Assembly: GCF_001678675.1 (NCBI RefSeq)
Contig: NZ_LZRN01000028.1
Coordinates: forward strand, 1 to 58,490
Length of the DNA stretch: 58,490 bases
Direction of reading: 5' to 3'
DNA from: Gelidibacter algens
GTDB taxonomy: Bacteria; Bacteroidota; Bacteroidia; Flavobacteriales; Flavobacteriaceae
The stretch's first letter is position 1; each line of letters opens with the position of its first letter. Shown piece by piece: positions 26,027-35,237 of the stretch. The translations under genes were made by a program, and so were the position numbers. The notes under the pieces were generated by a model, which had not been told where the DNA came from, did not search any database, and saw only the letters and a list, made by a program, of their open reading frames with translations.

Positions 26027-26812
26027 ATGAAACGAGCACTCCCTATTGCAACACTTTGTACCCTTTTATTTTTTAATTGTAAGAACACTACTGAAAAAGT
26101 TGTCGATATGGCTTCAGAAACTACAACCGAAATGCATGAAAAAACGACATCAGAACCTATTGAAATCATTCCGATCAATCATGCTACTATGATATTGGCC
26201 AATGAGGACACTGTTTTTTATATAGATCCGGTGGGTGGTCCTGAAGCGTTCTCTGATCAAAAAAAACCTGATTATATCTTGATTACGGACATTCATGGCG
26301 ATCATTTTGACCCAAAAACCTTACAAGGTATGAGTTTAGACTCCACCGTTCTCATTGTTCCACAAGCCGTAAATGAAAAGCTTCCTGAGCTAAAGGTAAA
26401 ATCAGTAATTGTAATGAATAATGGCGAGAACAAAGACTTTGAATCCTTTGCTATACAGGCCATCGCAATGTACAATTTGAGAGAGGAAGCCTTAAAATTC
26501 CATGAAAAAGGTAGAGGTAACGGATATGTATTAACCTTGGACGGTCAAAGAATCTATATTTCTGGCGATACTGAAGATATACCAGAAATGAGACAACTTA
26601 AAGATATTGATATGGCTTTTGTTTGTATGAATTTGCCTTACACCATGACTGTTGAAAGTGCCGCAAGTGCCGTACTTGATTTTAAGCCTAAAAAAGTATA
26701 TCCATACCATTATAGAGGCACGGATGGCATGAGTGATGTAGATACCTTTAAAGCACTTATAAATAAGGAAAACTCAGACATTGAGGTGGTGCAATTGGAG
26801 TGGTACGAGTAG
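26027..26812 (+). CDS. MBL-fold lipoprotein (UlaG-like)
   Basis: A metallo-beta-lactamase-fold hydrolase exported as a lipoprotein. The signal ends in LLFFNC, lipobox Cys at residue 18. After a low-complexity linker rich in Thr and Glu, the fold begins at about 45. The zinc motif reads TDIHGDHFD (about 87-95), with HxGDH in place of the usual HxHxDH. ISGDTEDIPE and a late His in YPYHYRG supply further ligands. It resembles the UlaG-like group. The substrate is unknown. A partial -7 (TATCTTTA, 25999-26006) lies upstream. Confidence 0.88.
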   Translation: MKRALPIATLCTLLFFNCKNTTEKVVDMASETTTEMHEKTTSEPIEIIPINHATMILANEDTVFYIDPVGGPEAFSDQKKPDYILITDIHGDHFDPKTLQGMSLDSTVLIVPQAVNEKLPELKVKSVIVMNNGENKDFESFAIQAIAMYNLREEALKFHEKGRGNGYVLTLDGQRIYISGDTEDIPEMRQLKDIDMAFVCMNLPYTMTVESAASAVLDFKPKKVYPYHYRGTDGMSDVDTFKALINKENSDIEVVQLEWYE

Positions 26813-26899
26813 TCGTTTATCGTGAAAAGCTGTCGATGAACAACACTCATTTTTCATAACTTTTTTAATATGAAACAGTTAGTGAATAGATTAAAAGTG

Positions 26900-26907
26900 T
26901 ATATTTG
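26900..26907 (+). promoter_or_regulatory. -7 element TATATTTG
   Basis: Exact TAnnTTTG 32 bases before the ATG at 26940. No matching TTG upstream. Confidence 0.35.
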
Positions 26908-26939
26908 AACTCCAAACCAAACCTAAATACATTGAAATT

Positions 26940-27173
26940 ATGTATGCTATTCAATACAAAATCCCCCTGCTTTTACTTGTAAGTACAGCACAACTTACCA
27001 TTGTCTTACTGATTACCGCAGCCGTATTTTTGTTTTTCATTGCTTTGGCAGTTATTAAAATGTATAAGCTCAAAGCAGAGAACAAACGCCTTACTCAAAG
27101 CGATGCTTTTAAAGATGAAGTAGATAATGGGTACAAGGATTTTACTGATGGTCATTTGTATGACAACAGGTAA
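26940..27173 (+). CDS. small membrane protein
   Basis: A 77-residue protein with a hydrophobic N-terminal half (one long or two short membrane helices, about 8-42, including LTIVLLITAAVFLFFIALAVI), then a charged soluble tail (KMYKLKAENKRLTQ onward). It has its own -7 element and ends before a good terminator, which supports it being real. No known family. Confidence 0.6.
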   Translation: MYAIQYKIPLLLLVSTAQLTIVLLITAAVFLFFIALAVIKMYKLKAENKRLTQSDAFKDEVDNGYKDFTDGHLYDNR

Positions 27174-27235
27174 TCTAAAAAAAATAATTACCAAATGTTC
27201 TGAAAATATAAGAGATTAAAAATATAACAAATAAA

Positions 27236-27262
27236 AAATGCCGCTCATTGAGCGGCATTTTC
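27236..27262. terminator. bidirectional terminator before ettA 3' end
   Basis: AATGCCGCTCA and TGAGCGGCATT form a strong stem with A-run and T-run flanks, between convergent genes. Confidence 0.88.
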
Positions 27263-27264
27263 AA

Positions 27265-28956
27265 TTAGCGTACTAATTTTTTATACTTGAGTCGTTTTGG
27301 GGTCAAATCGCCACCAAGACGTTTTTTCTTATTGTCTTCATACTCACTGAAACTACCTTCAAAGAAATAGACTTGTGAATTGCCTTCAAAAGCTAATATG
27401 TGCGTACAGATTCTATCCAAAAACCATCTGTCGTGACTAATCACTACGGCACAGCCTGCAAAGTTTTCCAAACCTTCTTCTAACGCTCTTAAGGTGTTTA
27501 TATCCAAATCGTTGGTAGGCTCATCTAACAGCAATACGTTTCCTTCTTCTTTAAGCGTCATGGCCAAATGCAAACGGTTACGCTCACCACCAGAAAGGAG
27601 TTTAACTTTCTTGTTCTGTTCACTTCCAGAGAAATTGAATCGGCTCAAATAGGCCCTCGAGTTCACTTGTTTGCCGCCCATCATAACTAACTCCTGCTCA
27701 TCACTAAAGTTTTGCCAGATTGATTTTTCAGGATCAATGTTGGAGTGCTTTTGATCTACGTATGCTAACTTTGCAGTGTCTCCAACTTTAAATTGGCCTT
27801 TATCAGGTGTTTCTTCGCCCATGATCATTCTAAAAATGGTCGTTTTACCAGCACCATTAGGTCCAATAACACCAACAATTCCTGCTTGTGGCAAATTGAA
27901 ATTCAAATCTTCATAAAGCAATTTATCCTCATAACCTTTGCTGACCCCAACGGCCTCAATAACATTTGTTCCCAAACGCGGTCCACTAGGAATGTAGATT
28001 TCAAGTTTTTCGTCAAGTTGTTTTTGATCTTGACTCAAGAGTTTGTCATAATTGTTTAAACGCGCCTTTTGTTTGGTCTGGCGTCCTTTGGCACCTTGTC
28101 GTACCCAATCTAGCTCACGCTCCAATGTTTTTTGTCGTTTGGAAGCGGTTTTGCTCTCTTGTGCCATTCGTGTTGATTTCTGTTCCAACCAAGATGAGTA
28201 ATTTCCTTTCCAAGGAATACCTTCACCTCTATCGAGCTCCAAAATCCAACCGGCTACATTATCCAAGAAATATCTATCGTGGGTCACTGCTATAATGGTT
28301 CCTTTATATTGTGACAAATGTTGTTCTAACCAATGCACAGATTCAGCATCCAAGTGGTTAGTTGGCTCATCTAACAATAAAACATCTGGCTCTTGCAATA
28401 ACAATCTACATAAGGCCACACGACGGCGCTCTCCACCTGAAAGCACGCCAATTTTCTTATCGCCATCAGGAGTTCTTAACGCATCCATGGCAATCTCCAA
28501 TTTGGTGTCGAGTTCCCAAGCATCAGAAGCATCTATTTTATCTTGTAATTCTGCTTGACGGTTCATCAACTTTTCCATTTTATCTGGATCAGAATACACC
28601 TCTTCCAAACCAAACATATCATTGATCTTGTTATATTCGTCAAGAATGGCCACCGTTTCGGCAGCACCTTCACGAACCACTTCCATAACAGTTTTGCTGT
28701 CGTCCAATTGCGGCTCCTGCTCTAAAAAGCCTACAGAATAATCTTGAAGAAAGGTGACATCGCCTTGGTAGTTTTTATCAAGTCCGGCAATAATTTTTAA
28801 AAGTGTGGATTTTCCTGAACCGTTAAGTCCTAAAATTCCAATTTTTGCTCCATAGAAGAAGCTCAAGTGAATGTTTTTCAATACAGGTGTATCTGCACCT
28901 TTAAAAGTCTTAGTAAGACCACGCATCGAGAAAATTATTTTTTTGTCGTCGCTCAT
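27265..28956 (-). CDS. ettA: energy-dependent translational throttle protein EttA
   Basis: ABC-F ATPase that binds the ribosomal E site and gates early translation according to the ATP/ADP ratio. It has two ABC domains: Walker A GLNGSGKST (about 40-48) with LSGGERRR, then Walker A GPNGAGKTT (about 345-353) with LSGGERNR, and LLLLDEPTNHLD/DLD Walker B motifs in each. The linker between domains (TASKRQKTLERELDWVRQGA) and the arm insertion fit EttA. The length of 563 residues is typical. I chose the ATG at 28956; a TTG two codons upstream opens the frame. It is soluble and not a transporter. Confidence 0.96.
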   Translation of the reverse strand: MSDDKKIIFSMRGLTKTFKGADTPVLKNIHLSFFYGAKIGILGLNGSGKSTLLKIIAGLDKNYQGDVTFLQDYSVGFLEQEPQLDDSKTVMEVVREGAAETVAILDEYNKINDMFGLEEVYSDPDKMEKLMNRQAELQDKIDASDAWELDTKLEIAMDALRTPDGDKKIGVLSGGERRRVALCRLLLQEPDVLLLDEPTNHLDAESVHWLEQHLSQYKGTIIAVTHDRYFLDNVAGWILELDRGEGIPWKGNYSSWLEQKSTRMAQESKTASKRQKTLERELDWVRQGAKGRQTKQKARLNNYDKLLSQDQKQLDEKLEIYIPSGPRLGTNVIEAVGVSKGYEDKLLYEDLNFNLPQAGIVGVIGPNGAGKTTIFRMIMGEETPDKGQFKVGDTAKLAYVDQKHSNIDPEKSIWQNFSDEQELVMMGGKQVNSRAYLSRFNFSGSEQNKKVKLLSGGERNRLHLAMTLKEEGNVLLLDEPTNDLDINTLRALEEGLENFAGCAVVISHDRWFLDRICTHILAFEGNSQVYFFEGSFSEYEDNKKKRLGGDLTPKRLKYKKLVR

Positions 28957-29053
28957 TTCCAAAAAAAATTATTAGTTATTGTAAAATTAAGTATTAAAGG
29001 CTTGATCGCATTCTGTCCATCTTCTGTGGACTGAAGATTGAATTCGTTATCTG

Positions 29054-29236
29054 TTATACCCGTCCTTTAAGTGCGTTGAATACCCAGGCGATGGCAAAGA
29101 AGCCAATACCTACTGATGCAAATCCGTATCCTGCCACATCATCATATCTAAATGCGCCAAGAGCGATTAATGCAACTCCAACTATAATCATGATTGTTGT
29201 GGCCCAAGCCAACACCGTATTTTTATTCATTGACAT
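29054..29236 (-). CDS. CAL67264-like small membrane protein
   Basis: A 60-residue protein with two membrane helices (about 11-27 and 36-53) and a short conserved tail (FNALKGRV). It closely resembles a small Flavobacteriaceae family named after a Gramella protein (CAL67264), of unknown function. The start could be the second Met, two codons in. It lies alone downstream of pirin and upstream of ettA. Confidence 0.75.
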   Translation of the reverse strand: MSMNKNTVLAWATTIMIIVGVALIALGAFRYDDVAGYGFASVGIGFFAIAWVFNALKGRV

Positions 29237-29466
29237 AAATCTTCATTTTTAAGGGAACTACAAATATCGATTATTTTCGAATAAAAACCGTTGTAAAAGT
29301 GGGTTTTTAAAAGGATTGGAATAAATGTAATCGATCATCACTGCTCATTTTTGTCACTACTTATAATAAGAATCGAAATTGCCATCATAATTGAAATTAA
29401 AAAATACAGCAAAACAAAAACTTGTAATTTTTGTTGTCTTTGATAAATTAAAGGATGAAAAAAATG

Positions 29467-30183
29467 CTACATGGGCACTTCAATAAAAAGCACCTCAGCG
29501 TCTTCAGATGCTTTAATCGTAAATTTATCGGTTTCGGAAACCCCCAAAGCATCTCGGGTTTGTAGAAAATAATCCTCAATTTGAAGAGCTCCTTGAATAG
29601 TCATGATATACACACCGTGATTTGGACTTCGCAATTGATAGTCGAAGGATATGCCTTTGTCTAAGTCAATGCGTGATAAGACCGCATCTTGATGGATTTT
29701 CAAACTACCTTCATGGTGATTCGCAACAGACGTGACCAAGGTTTGCAATTTGTTTTTTCTCTCCTCTGGACTGAATGCCTTCTGACCGTAGCGTGGTGCA
29801 ACATTTCGCTCATTTGGAATGATCCAAATTTGGAACAAATTTAGAGGGCTCTCTTCTGAGCCGTTGACTTCTGAATGCTGCACACCTGTTCCAGCACTCA
29901 TGACCTGTACTTCTCCAGTCTTCACAGGCTGCCAGTCTTGTCCCATATTATCCCGGTGTTTTAGAACACCGCTCAACGGAATGGTAATGATTTCCATATT
30001 GTCATGCGGATGGGTTCCAAATCCCATTTTTGGAGCAATACTATCGTCATTCATAACCCGTAATGCACCAAACTGCATTTTATCCTTATCAAAATAATTG
30101 GCAAAACTAAAGGAATGGTTTGCCTGAAGCCATCCATGATTGGCATGACCTCTATCTGCTGCTTTGTGTAGTATTGTTTTCAT
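29467..30183 (-). CDS. pirin family protein
   Basis: A bicupin metalloprotein of 238 residues. The pirin N-terminus is clear: DRGHANHGWLQANHSFSFAN (about 10-29), then the metal ligands in GTHPHDNMEIIT (about 57-67) and GTGVQHSEVN (about 99-108), where three His and one Glu bind iron. Bacterial pirins include quercetin dioxygenases and stress-linked proteins; the substrate here cannot be told. It has its own gap upstream. Confidence 0.94.
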   Translation of the reverse strand: MKTILHKAADRGHANHGWLQANHSFSFANYFDKDKMQFGALRVMNDDSIAPKMGFGTHPHDNMEIITIPLSGVLKHRDNMGQDWQPVKTGEVQVMSAGTGVQHSEVNGSEESPLNLFQIWIIPNERNVAPRYGQKAFSPEERKNKLQTLVTSVANHHEGSLKIHQDAVLSRIDLDKGISFDYQLRSPNHGVYIMTIQGALQIEDYFLQTRDALGVSETDKFTIKASEDAEVLFIEVPM

Positions 30184-30283
30184 AGCTCTGACCGCTTATG
30201 CGGGTATATTTTGGTTCTACTTTGTTTTAAAAATTTAAGACAACTTAATTGGATAACACTATTTCAAACTGTGCTATGGTTGT

Positions 30284-30500
30284 GTCATTTTATCCAAAAG
30301 ATGACTTCATTGAATAGCGTCAATTTTAGTGCTATTTTTAAGTGATTTTTATTGAAATCTTTTGAGATTTAGTCCGCTAGTGCCGTTCCGTTATCTGTAA
30401 TTTCAATAGAAACTACGCACCTATCAACTTCACGACGAAAACGTTGAATAACTACGTTCTCTTACATTTTAACCATTGGTATGGTCGTTTTGGTCATCAG
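30284..30500 (-). pseudogene. decayed marR paralogue
   Basis: Reading leftward, the DNA translates as RFRREVDRCVVSIEITDNG, TALAD, a stop (30371-30369), then ISKDFN. This matches the intact MarR at 32089 (RFPCADDRRVVFIQITEKG, MALLD, S, ISKDFN) almost residue for residue. A further shift gives LLDKMT against its C-terminal LLDKMR. Upstream similarity continues to about 30500. It fills most of the 416-base gap between pirin and the M24 peptidase. It is a second, dead copy of the regulator, with at least one stop and one frameshift. Confidence 0.7.
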
Positions 30501-30599
30501 GTATCATCCCACTGAATAACTGGAAATAAATTAAAGTGCCTGTTATAGCCCCAATTATGCGCCTCTCAATATGCCATTTCACCTAAGTATTAATCCGGA

Positions 30600-31951
30600 T
30601 TAATTCCCTTGATGACTTTCAACTCTCGGAATTAAAAGCAATTCTGTTTGGCGGCCATTTACGTACCTAAATCCGTTTTCTCCATAAAAACCAGCTTCTT
30701 CAAGCATAATCCGGATATCCCTGTTCCATTCAGGAATAGTTATGGTTGTATTGAGTTCAATAGCATACACCGTATTTGGCCGCAAGGGATAATTTTTACC
30801 ATCGTCCGTCATTACCCCACCTTGTGCATCCCACATACCAATAGTTGTGCCGGCCGAATGTCCATAAAAACCTAAAGGATGCGTGTAAATGGATGGTTGT
30901 AGTCCTGCTGCTTTGGCTTCTTTTAATGCTTTTGCTAAAATTTCGTTCCCAGTGCTACCCTTAATCATATTTTGGGTTAAGAAATCTTGCACTTTATTCC
31001 CAGCTTTTAAACCTTCTACCAAAAATTTTGGGGCTTGTTTTTCTTCAGGTTTTAATACATACGCCAATTCTTGACAATCGGTATTTAAGCGCAAATAGGT
31101 AATTCCAAAATCACAATGCAATAAATCACCAGGCAAAATGACTAAATCGTCCGGTCTTCCTGAAAATGAATACAAATGATCTACCAATTTTTCGCTGCTT
31201 CTTTGTACATCAACAGTAGGATGAAACCAAGTTTCTAAGCCTAAATCAGTCACTTTTTGCCGCATCCACCACTCCACTTCTGTGGTGGTAGTAACACCCG
31301 GAGTAATTACTTTTTCAGAAAAAGCTTCCGCGATAATACCATGCGTTATCGACACTAACTGATTGTAGATAACCATTTCTCTTGGCGTTCTAGTTTCAAT
31401 CCAACGTACTGCCAGTTGTTCGGCAGAAACCACTTTATTTAGGTGTTTATTGGGAAGATTTTCTAAGAATTCGTCATAATCAGTTTTAACCAGACCATCA
31501 GCAATATTGTGATCTTTAGAAAAATTTAGCCCTATTTTTGACGGATTTCGCTCTTCAATTAACTCTACCAATCGTTTCCACTGATTGGGTTGTTTTTCTG
31601 GATCCCAAGCAGAAACAATATTCTCACCTACATTATACCGGGCAACCGCTAATTTTTCAATTGTATTTTTACTCTTATCACGATAAAATAAGAGCATAGT
31701 TCTTCGGCGCGCATTCAACCAAGTTGCTGGAAGCATGGTTCTAATCACAGGATCTTCATTGTATTCTCTAGCGATGACAAGCCACATATCTAAACCAGCT
31801 TCATCCATTAAATTGGGTAAAAGTGTATTAAATCTGTCTGCCAAAATTTCATCAATAACGCGTGCGCGCTCTATTTCTGGAAGAATTTGTTGCGCTTTGG
31901 CGCTTACGATACAAAAAAGAAAATAATAATTGGCAGTAGTTTTTTCATCAT
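30600..31951 (-). CDS. M24 metallopeptidase (Xaa-Pro aminopeptidase-like), signal peptide frameshifted
   Basis: A pita-bread-fold peptidase probably acting outside the cytoplasm. All five metal ligands are visible: Asp in LLHCDFGITY and in LNTDCQE, His in GFYGHSAGTT, Glu in VYAIELNTTI and in RIMLEEAGFY. The ATGATG at 31951-31946 starts a clear signal sequence (MMKKLLPIIIFF) that runs into a stop. The main frame continues as CIVSAKAQQILPE. One extra T in the T6 run (A6 at 31913-31918 on +) would join them. The open frame also extends to an ATG at 31991 with an unlikely N-terminus. So the gene is either frameshifted or misread. Confidence 0.85.
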
Positions 31952-32088
31952 ATAAAATTTGCGATGTTGAAAATACATCATATACTTCCATAAAAAATAA
32001 TTATATTCTCCATACAAGACCAGGACTATCTTGAGCGATTAATTATGACATCTTTAATATTCCGAGAAATTTCAGGCAAAGCATGAAG

Positions 32089-32526
32089 CTATCTCATTTT
32101 ATCCAATAAACCACTTAGTTGAACCGCTTCTTCGTCTGAAATATTTTTAAGCAATTCTTGATTGAAATCTTTTGAAATGGAATCTAAAAGCGCCATTCCT
32201 TTTTCTGTGATTTGTATAAAAACCACACGTCTATCATCTGCACACGGAAACCGTTCAATCAATTGTTTCGCATACAATTTATCCATTAATCTGGTGGCGT
32301 TTGGCGAACGCTCAATCATACGTTTCTTTATCGTCTGAACTTTCATGGCTTCATTAGAGCCTTTCAATATTCTTAAAATATTATACTGCTGGCGCGAAAT
32401 TCCGAAAGGTTTAAAAAATTCGTTCTGAAAACTCGAAATCCAACTGGCCGTATACAAAATGTTGATCAAGGCCTTATCCTTCACATTGCTAAATGTTGAC
32501 TTGATGTCTTTAGAAATATCTCCCAT
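32089..32526 (-). CDS. MarR family transcriptional regulator
   Basis: A 145-residue winged-helix regulator: FKPFGISRQQYNILRILKG (about 36-54), recognition helix region RMIERSPNATRLMDKLYAK (about 69-87), wing CADDRRVVFIQITEKG (about 95-110), and a C-terminal dimer helix. It follows the FMN reductase and acetyltransferase genes, 100 bases after the latter, and may regulate them through the palindrome at 33489-33506. A decayed copy lies at 30284-30500. The ligand is unknown. Confidence 0.92.
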   Translation of the reverse strand: MGDISKDIKSTFSNVKDKALINILYTASWISSFQNEFFKPFGISRQQYNILRILKGSNEAMKVQTIKKRMIERSPNATRLMDKLYAKQLIERFPCADDRRVVFIQITEKGMALLDSISKDFNQELLKNISDEEAVQLSGLLDKMR

Positions 32527-32626
32527 AATTTTAATCAGCTGTTGGCAGGCCCCAGTTTATAGTTACCAAGATGTGTCAACCTTCTTTTAATTTATTCTTT
32601 ATAAATTTCTATTTCTATTCAAAAAA

Positions 32627-32911
32627 TTAAGCTCTCACATCAGCCAATTCGTCGCCTTTTTTGTCGAAAACAGACTGCACAAAAGGACATTCTGGAATAG
32701 CTTTTAAATTATTTTTACGCAAATAATCAACAGCAGCGTTAATTAATTTGTGGCCCACGCCTTCACCTTTGAGTTTATCGCTCACTTCAGTATGGTCAAT
32801 GGTTATTTCATTCGGACCTGAGTGCTTATAGGTCATTTCTGCTTCTTTGTTACCGTCAATTTCCACATAAAATGTACCTTTTTTTTCGTCGTCTCTGTGT
32901 TTTACTTCCAT
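32627..32911 (-). CDS. GNAT-like N-acetyltransferase (YjdJ/Gcn5-short type)
   Basis: A 94-residue protein of the short Gcn5-like family. The pattern is YVEIDGNKEAEMTYK, then HTEVSDKLKGEGVGHKLINAAVDYLRKN, with the acetyl-CoA loop about 41-56, and the late CPFVQSVFDKK segment. The start is the ATG at 32911; the longer frame overlaps the upstream gene. Only one base separates it from the reductase stop, so translation is coupled. Confidence 0.85.
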   Translation of the reverse strand: MEVKHRDDEKKGTFYVEIDGNKEAEMTYKHSGPNEITIDHTEVSDKLKGEGVGHKLINAAVDYLRKNNLKAIPECPFVQSVFDKKGDELADVRA

Positions 32912-32912
32912 A

Positions 32913-33443
32913 TTATAGTTCTTTTTGAAATAGTTCTGCGGCTTGTTTAAGTTTTGCATCAAATTCTGAATCGGTTATCTCCCCATTGGCAAATTTATCG
33001 TTGAAAGAGGGCAGGGAAAAGTCCGCTGCTATTTTTGCGTCGTGAGTTGGAAATCTGCTAAGTGCCATTGCCAAAACTGAAGCGCCACCTCTCCCTCCTG
33101 GTGAGGTTGACATCAATAGCATGGGCTTTCCGAGAAATGTTTTTTGCTCCAATCGAGACATCCAATCAAATAGATTTTTGAATACTGCGGAATAAGCCCC
33201 GTTATTTTCGGCTAAGGACAATACAATGCCATCTGTGTCCTTAATATATTTATGAAAGTTTTTGGCGTTGTCTGGAATTCCTTCTTTGGCTTCCAAATGC
33301 TTACTGTAGATTGGCAAATCAAAATCGTTCAAATCCAAAATCGTCACTTCAACATCTTCAACTAGTTCCGAAGCATAGATGGCGAGTTGTTTATTGATGG
33401 AATCTAAACTGTTACTTCCTGCAAAGGCTAAAATATTTTTCAT
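32913..33443 (-). CDS. NADPH-dependent FMN reductase
   Basis: Flavodoxin-like FMN protein of 176 residues, likely a quinone, azo or chromate-type reductase. The start MKNILAFAGSNSLDSINKQL contains the FMN phosphate loop (GSNS). SLAENNGAYSAVFKNLFDW holds the flavin ring, and MSTSPGGRGGA the second loop. It has a strong promoter (33468-33498) overlapped by an inverted repeat. MarR regulators that sense quinones or oxidants often control such reductases; that link is inference here. Confidence 0.92.
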   Translation of the reverse strand: MKNILAFAGSNSLDSINKQLAIYASELVEDVEVTILDLNDFDLPIYSKHLEAKEGIPDNAKNFHKYIKDTDGIVLSLAENNGAYSAVFKNLFDWMSRLEQKTFLGKPMLLMSTSPGGRGGASVLAMALSRFPTHDAKIAADFSLPSFNDKFANGEITDSEFDAKLKQAAELFQKEL

Positions 33444-33467
33444 GGATCTATTTTTTTTAATTCGAAA

Positions 33468-33498
33468 CAAATTTATGATAAAAGGTTTTATATTCCAA
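33468..33498 (-). promoter_or_regulatory. promoter of the FMN reductase operon
   Basis: On the minus strand TTG (33498-33496), 20 bases, then TAAATTTG (33475-33468). Matches the Bacteroidota consensus fully. Confidence 0.65.
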
Positions 33499-33506
33499 GG
33501 AATATA
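33489..33506. promoter_or_regulatory. inverted repeat TATATTCC-aa-GGAATATA, likely MarR operator
   Basis: Perfect 8-base arms with a 2-base centre, placed over the -33 element so that a bound dimer would block transcription. Size and symmetry fit MarR sites. Confidence 0.6.
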
Positions 33507-33559
33507 TTACCATGTAATTCAATTTAACAAATAATTAATGTTTAACCTTAGTCCTGCTT

Positions 33560-33588
33560 TTGTAGAATTTTTAAAGTTTGTACTTTAG
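33560..33588 (+). promoter_or_regulatory. promoter of the acyl-CoA carboxylase gene
   Basis: TTG at 33560-33562, 18 bases, then TACTTTAG at 33581-33588, a near match to TAnnTTTG. Leader of about 15 bases to the ATG at 33609. Confidence 0.4.
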
Positions 33589-33608
33589 CGTCATCTAAAA
33601 CATTTGCA

Positions 33609-35237
33609 ATGGACCTTAACTTCAATAAAAACGAAGATCACAATAAACTTCTACTTTCAGCCCTACGTCAACGACTTGCCCAAGTGAAACTGGGTGGCGG
33701 ACAAAAGAGCATCGACAAACATCACGATAAAGGCAAGATGACCGCTCGTGAACGCATCAATTATCTGTTGGATCCTAAAGCCAAATCCATTGAAATCGCT
33801 GCTTTTGCGGGTGAAGATATGTATGAGGAGCACGGTGGTTGCCCATCAGGAGGTGTTGTTGTAAAGATAGGTTATGTGAAGGGCAAGCAATGTATGGTGG
33901 TTGCCAATGATGCCACAGTAAAAGCTGGTGCTTGGTTTCCAATTACCGCGAAAAAGAATTTACGGGCACAAGAAATTGCGATTGAAAACCGATTGCCAAT
34001 TATTTATTTGGTCGATTCCGCTGGTGTATATCTACCAATGCAAGATGAAATTTTCCCAGATAAGGAACATTTTGGTCGCATTTTTAGAAACAATGCCATT
34101 ATGAGCAGTATGGGCATCACCCAAATTGCTGCAGTGATGGGAAGTTGTGTTGCAGGTGGCGCATATTTGCCCATTATGAGCGACGAAGCTTTAATTGTAG
34201 ATAAAACGGGAAGTATTTTTCTGGCCGGAAGTTATTTGGTCAAAGCCGCAATTGGCGAAACCATTGATAATGAAACCTTAGGAGGTGCTACAACACATTG
34301 TGAAATTTCTGGTGTTACCGATTATAAGGCTAAAGATGATAAAGATGCTTTAGACACCATAAAGAGAATGATAGACAAGATTGGCGATTATGACAAAGCG
34401 GGATACAACCGGGCTAAAGCCATAAAACCAAAAGAAAACCCTGAGGATATTTACGGGATCATTCCAAAAAGTCGTGCCGATCAATATGATATGTATGAGA
34501 TTATCAAACGTTTGGTGGACGATTCTGAATTTGACGAATATAAGGCAGGCTACGGCCAGACCATTATTACAGCCTATGCCAGAATTGATGGTTGGGCGGT
34601 TGGTATAGTTGCCAACCAGCGGCAATTGGTAAAGACGGCAAAAGGCGAAATGCAGTTTGGCGGCGTGATTTATAACGATTCCGCCGATAAATCCACACGT
34701 TTTATTGCCAATTGTAATCAGAAGAAAATTCCGTTAGTGTTTTTACAAGATGTCACCGGCTTTATGGTAGGCAGCAAAAGCGAACATGGCGGTATTATTA
34801 AAGATGGCGCGAAGATGGTGAATGCGGTCAGCAATTCCGTAGTCCCAAAATTCACCATTATAATAGGCAACAGTTACGGTGCCGGAAACTATGCCATGTG
34901 CGGAAAAGCATATGACCCACGACTGATTGTGGCGTGGCCAAGTGCAGAATTGGCAGTTATGAGTGGCAATAGTGCCGCAAAAGTATTGCTTCAAATTGAA
35001 ACCGCTTCTCTTAAAAAGAAAGGCAAAACCATTACCAAAGAACAAGAAGAAGAACTCTTCAATAAGATTAAAGACCGTTATGATGCACAGGTATCACCTT
35101 ATTATGCAGCGGCGAGAATTTGGACGGATGGCATCATTGACCCGCTAGACACCAGAACTTGGATCAGTATGGGTATTGAAGCGGCCAACCACGCGCCTAT
35201 TGAGAAGAAATTTAATATGGGGGTGTTGCAGGTGTAA
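33609..35237 (+). CDS. acyl-CoA carboxylase beta subunit (methylcrotonyl-CoA carboxylase-like)
   Basis: Carboxyltransferase subunit of a biotin-dependent acyl-CoA carboxylase, 542 residues. Crotonase-fold motifs are KMTARERINYLLD, LVDSAGVYLPMQDE with FGRIFRNNAIMSSMGITQIA, GSCVAGGAYLPIMSDE, and late IIIGNSYGAGNYAMCGKAYDP. The sequence is closer to methylcrotonyl-CoA carboxylase (leucine breakdown) than to propionyl-CoA carboxylase, but the substrate is not proven. No biotin-carrying alpha subunit is adjacent. The stop overlaps the MFS start (TAATG). Confidence 0.92.
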   Translation: MDLNFNKNEDHNKLLLSALRQRLAQVKLGGGQKSIDKHHDKGKMTARERINYLLDPKAKSIEIAAFAGEDMYEEHGGCPSGGVVVKIGYVKGKQCMVVANDATVKAGAWFPITAKKNLRAQEIAIENRLPIIYLVDSAGVYLPMQDEIFPDKEHFGRIFRNNAIMSSMGITQIAAVMGSCVAGGAYLPIMSDEALIVDKTGSIFLAGSYLVKAAIGETIDNETLGGATTHCEISGVTDYKAKDDKDALDTIKRMIDKIGDYDKAGYNRAKAIKPKENPEDIYGIIPKSRADQYDMYEIIKRLVDDSEFDEYKAGYGQTIITAYARIDGWAVGIVANQRQLVKTAKGEMQFGGVIYNDSADKSTRFIANCNQKKIPLVFLQDVTGFMVGSKSEHGGIIKDGAKMVNAVSNSVVPKFTIIIGNSYGAGNYAMCGKAYDPRLIVAWPSAELAVMSGNSAAKVLLQIETASLKKKGKTITKEQEEELFNKIKDRYDAQVSPYYAAARIWTDGIIDPLDTRTWISMGIEAANHAPIEKKFNMGVLQV

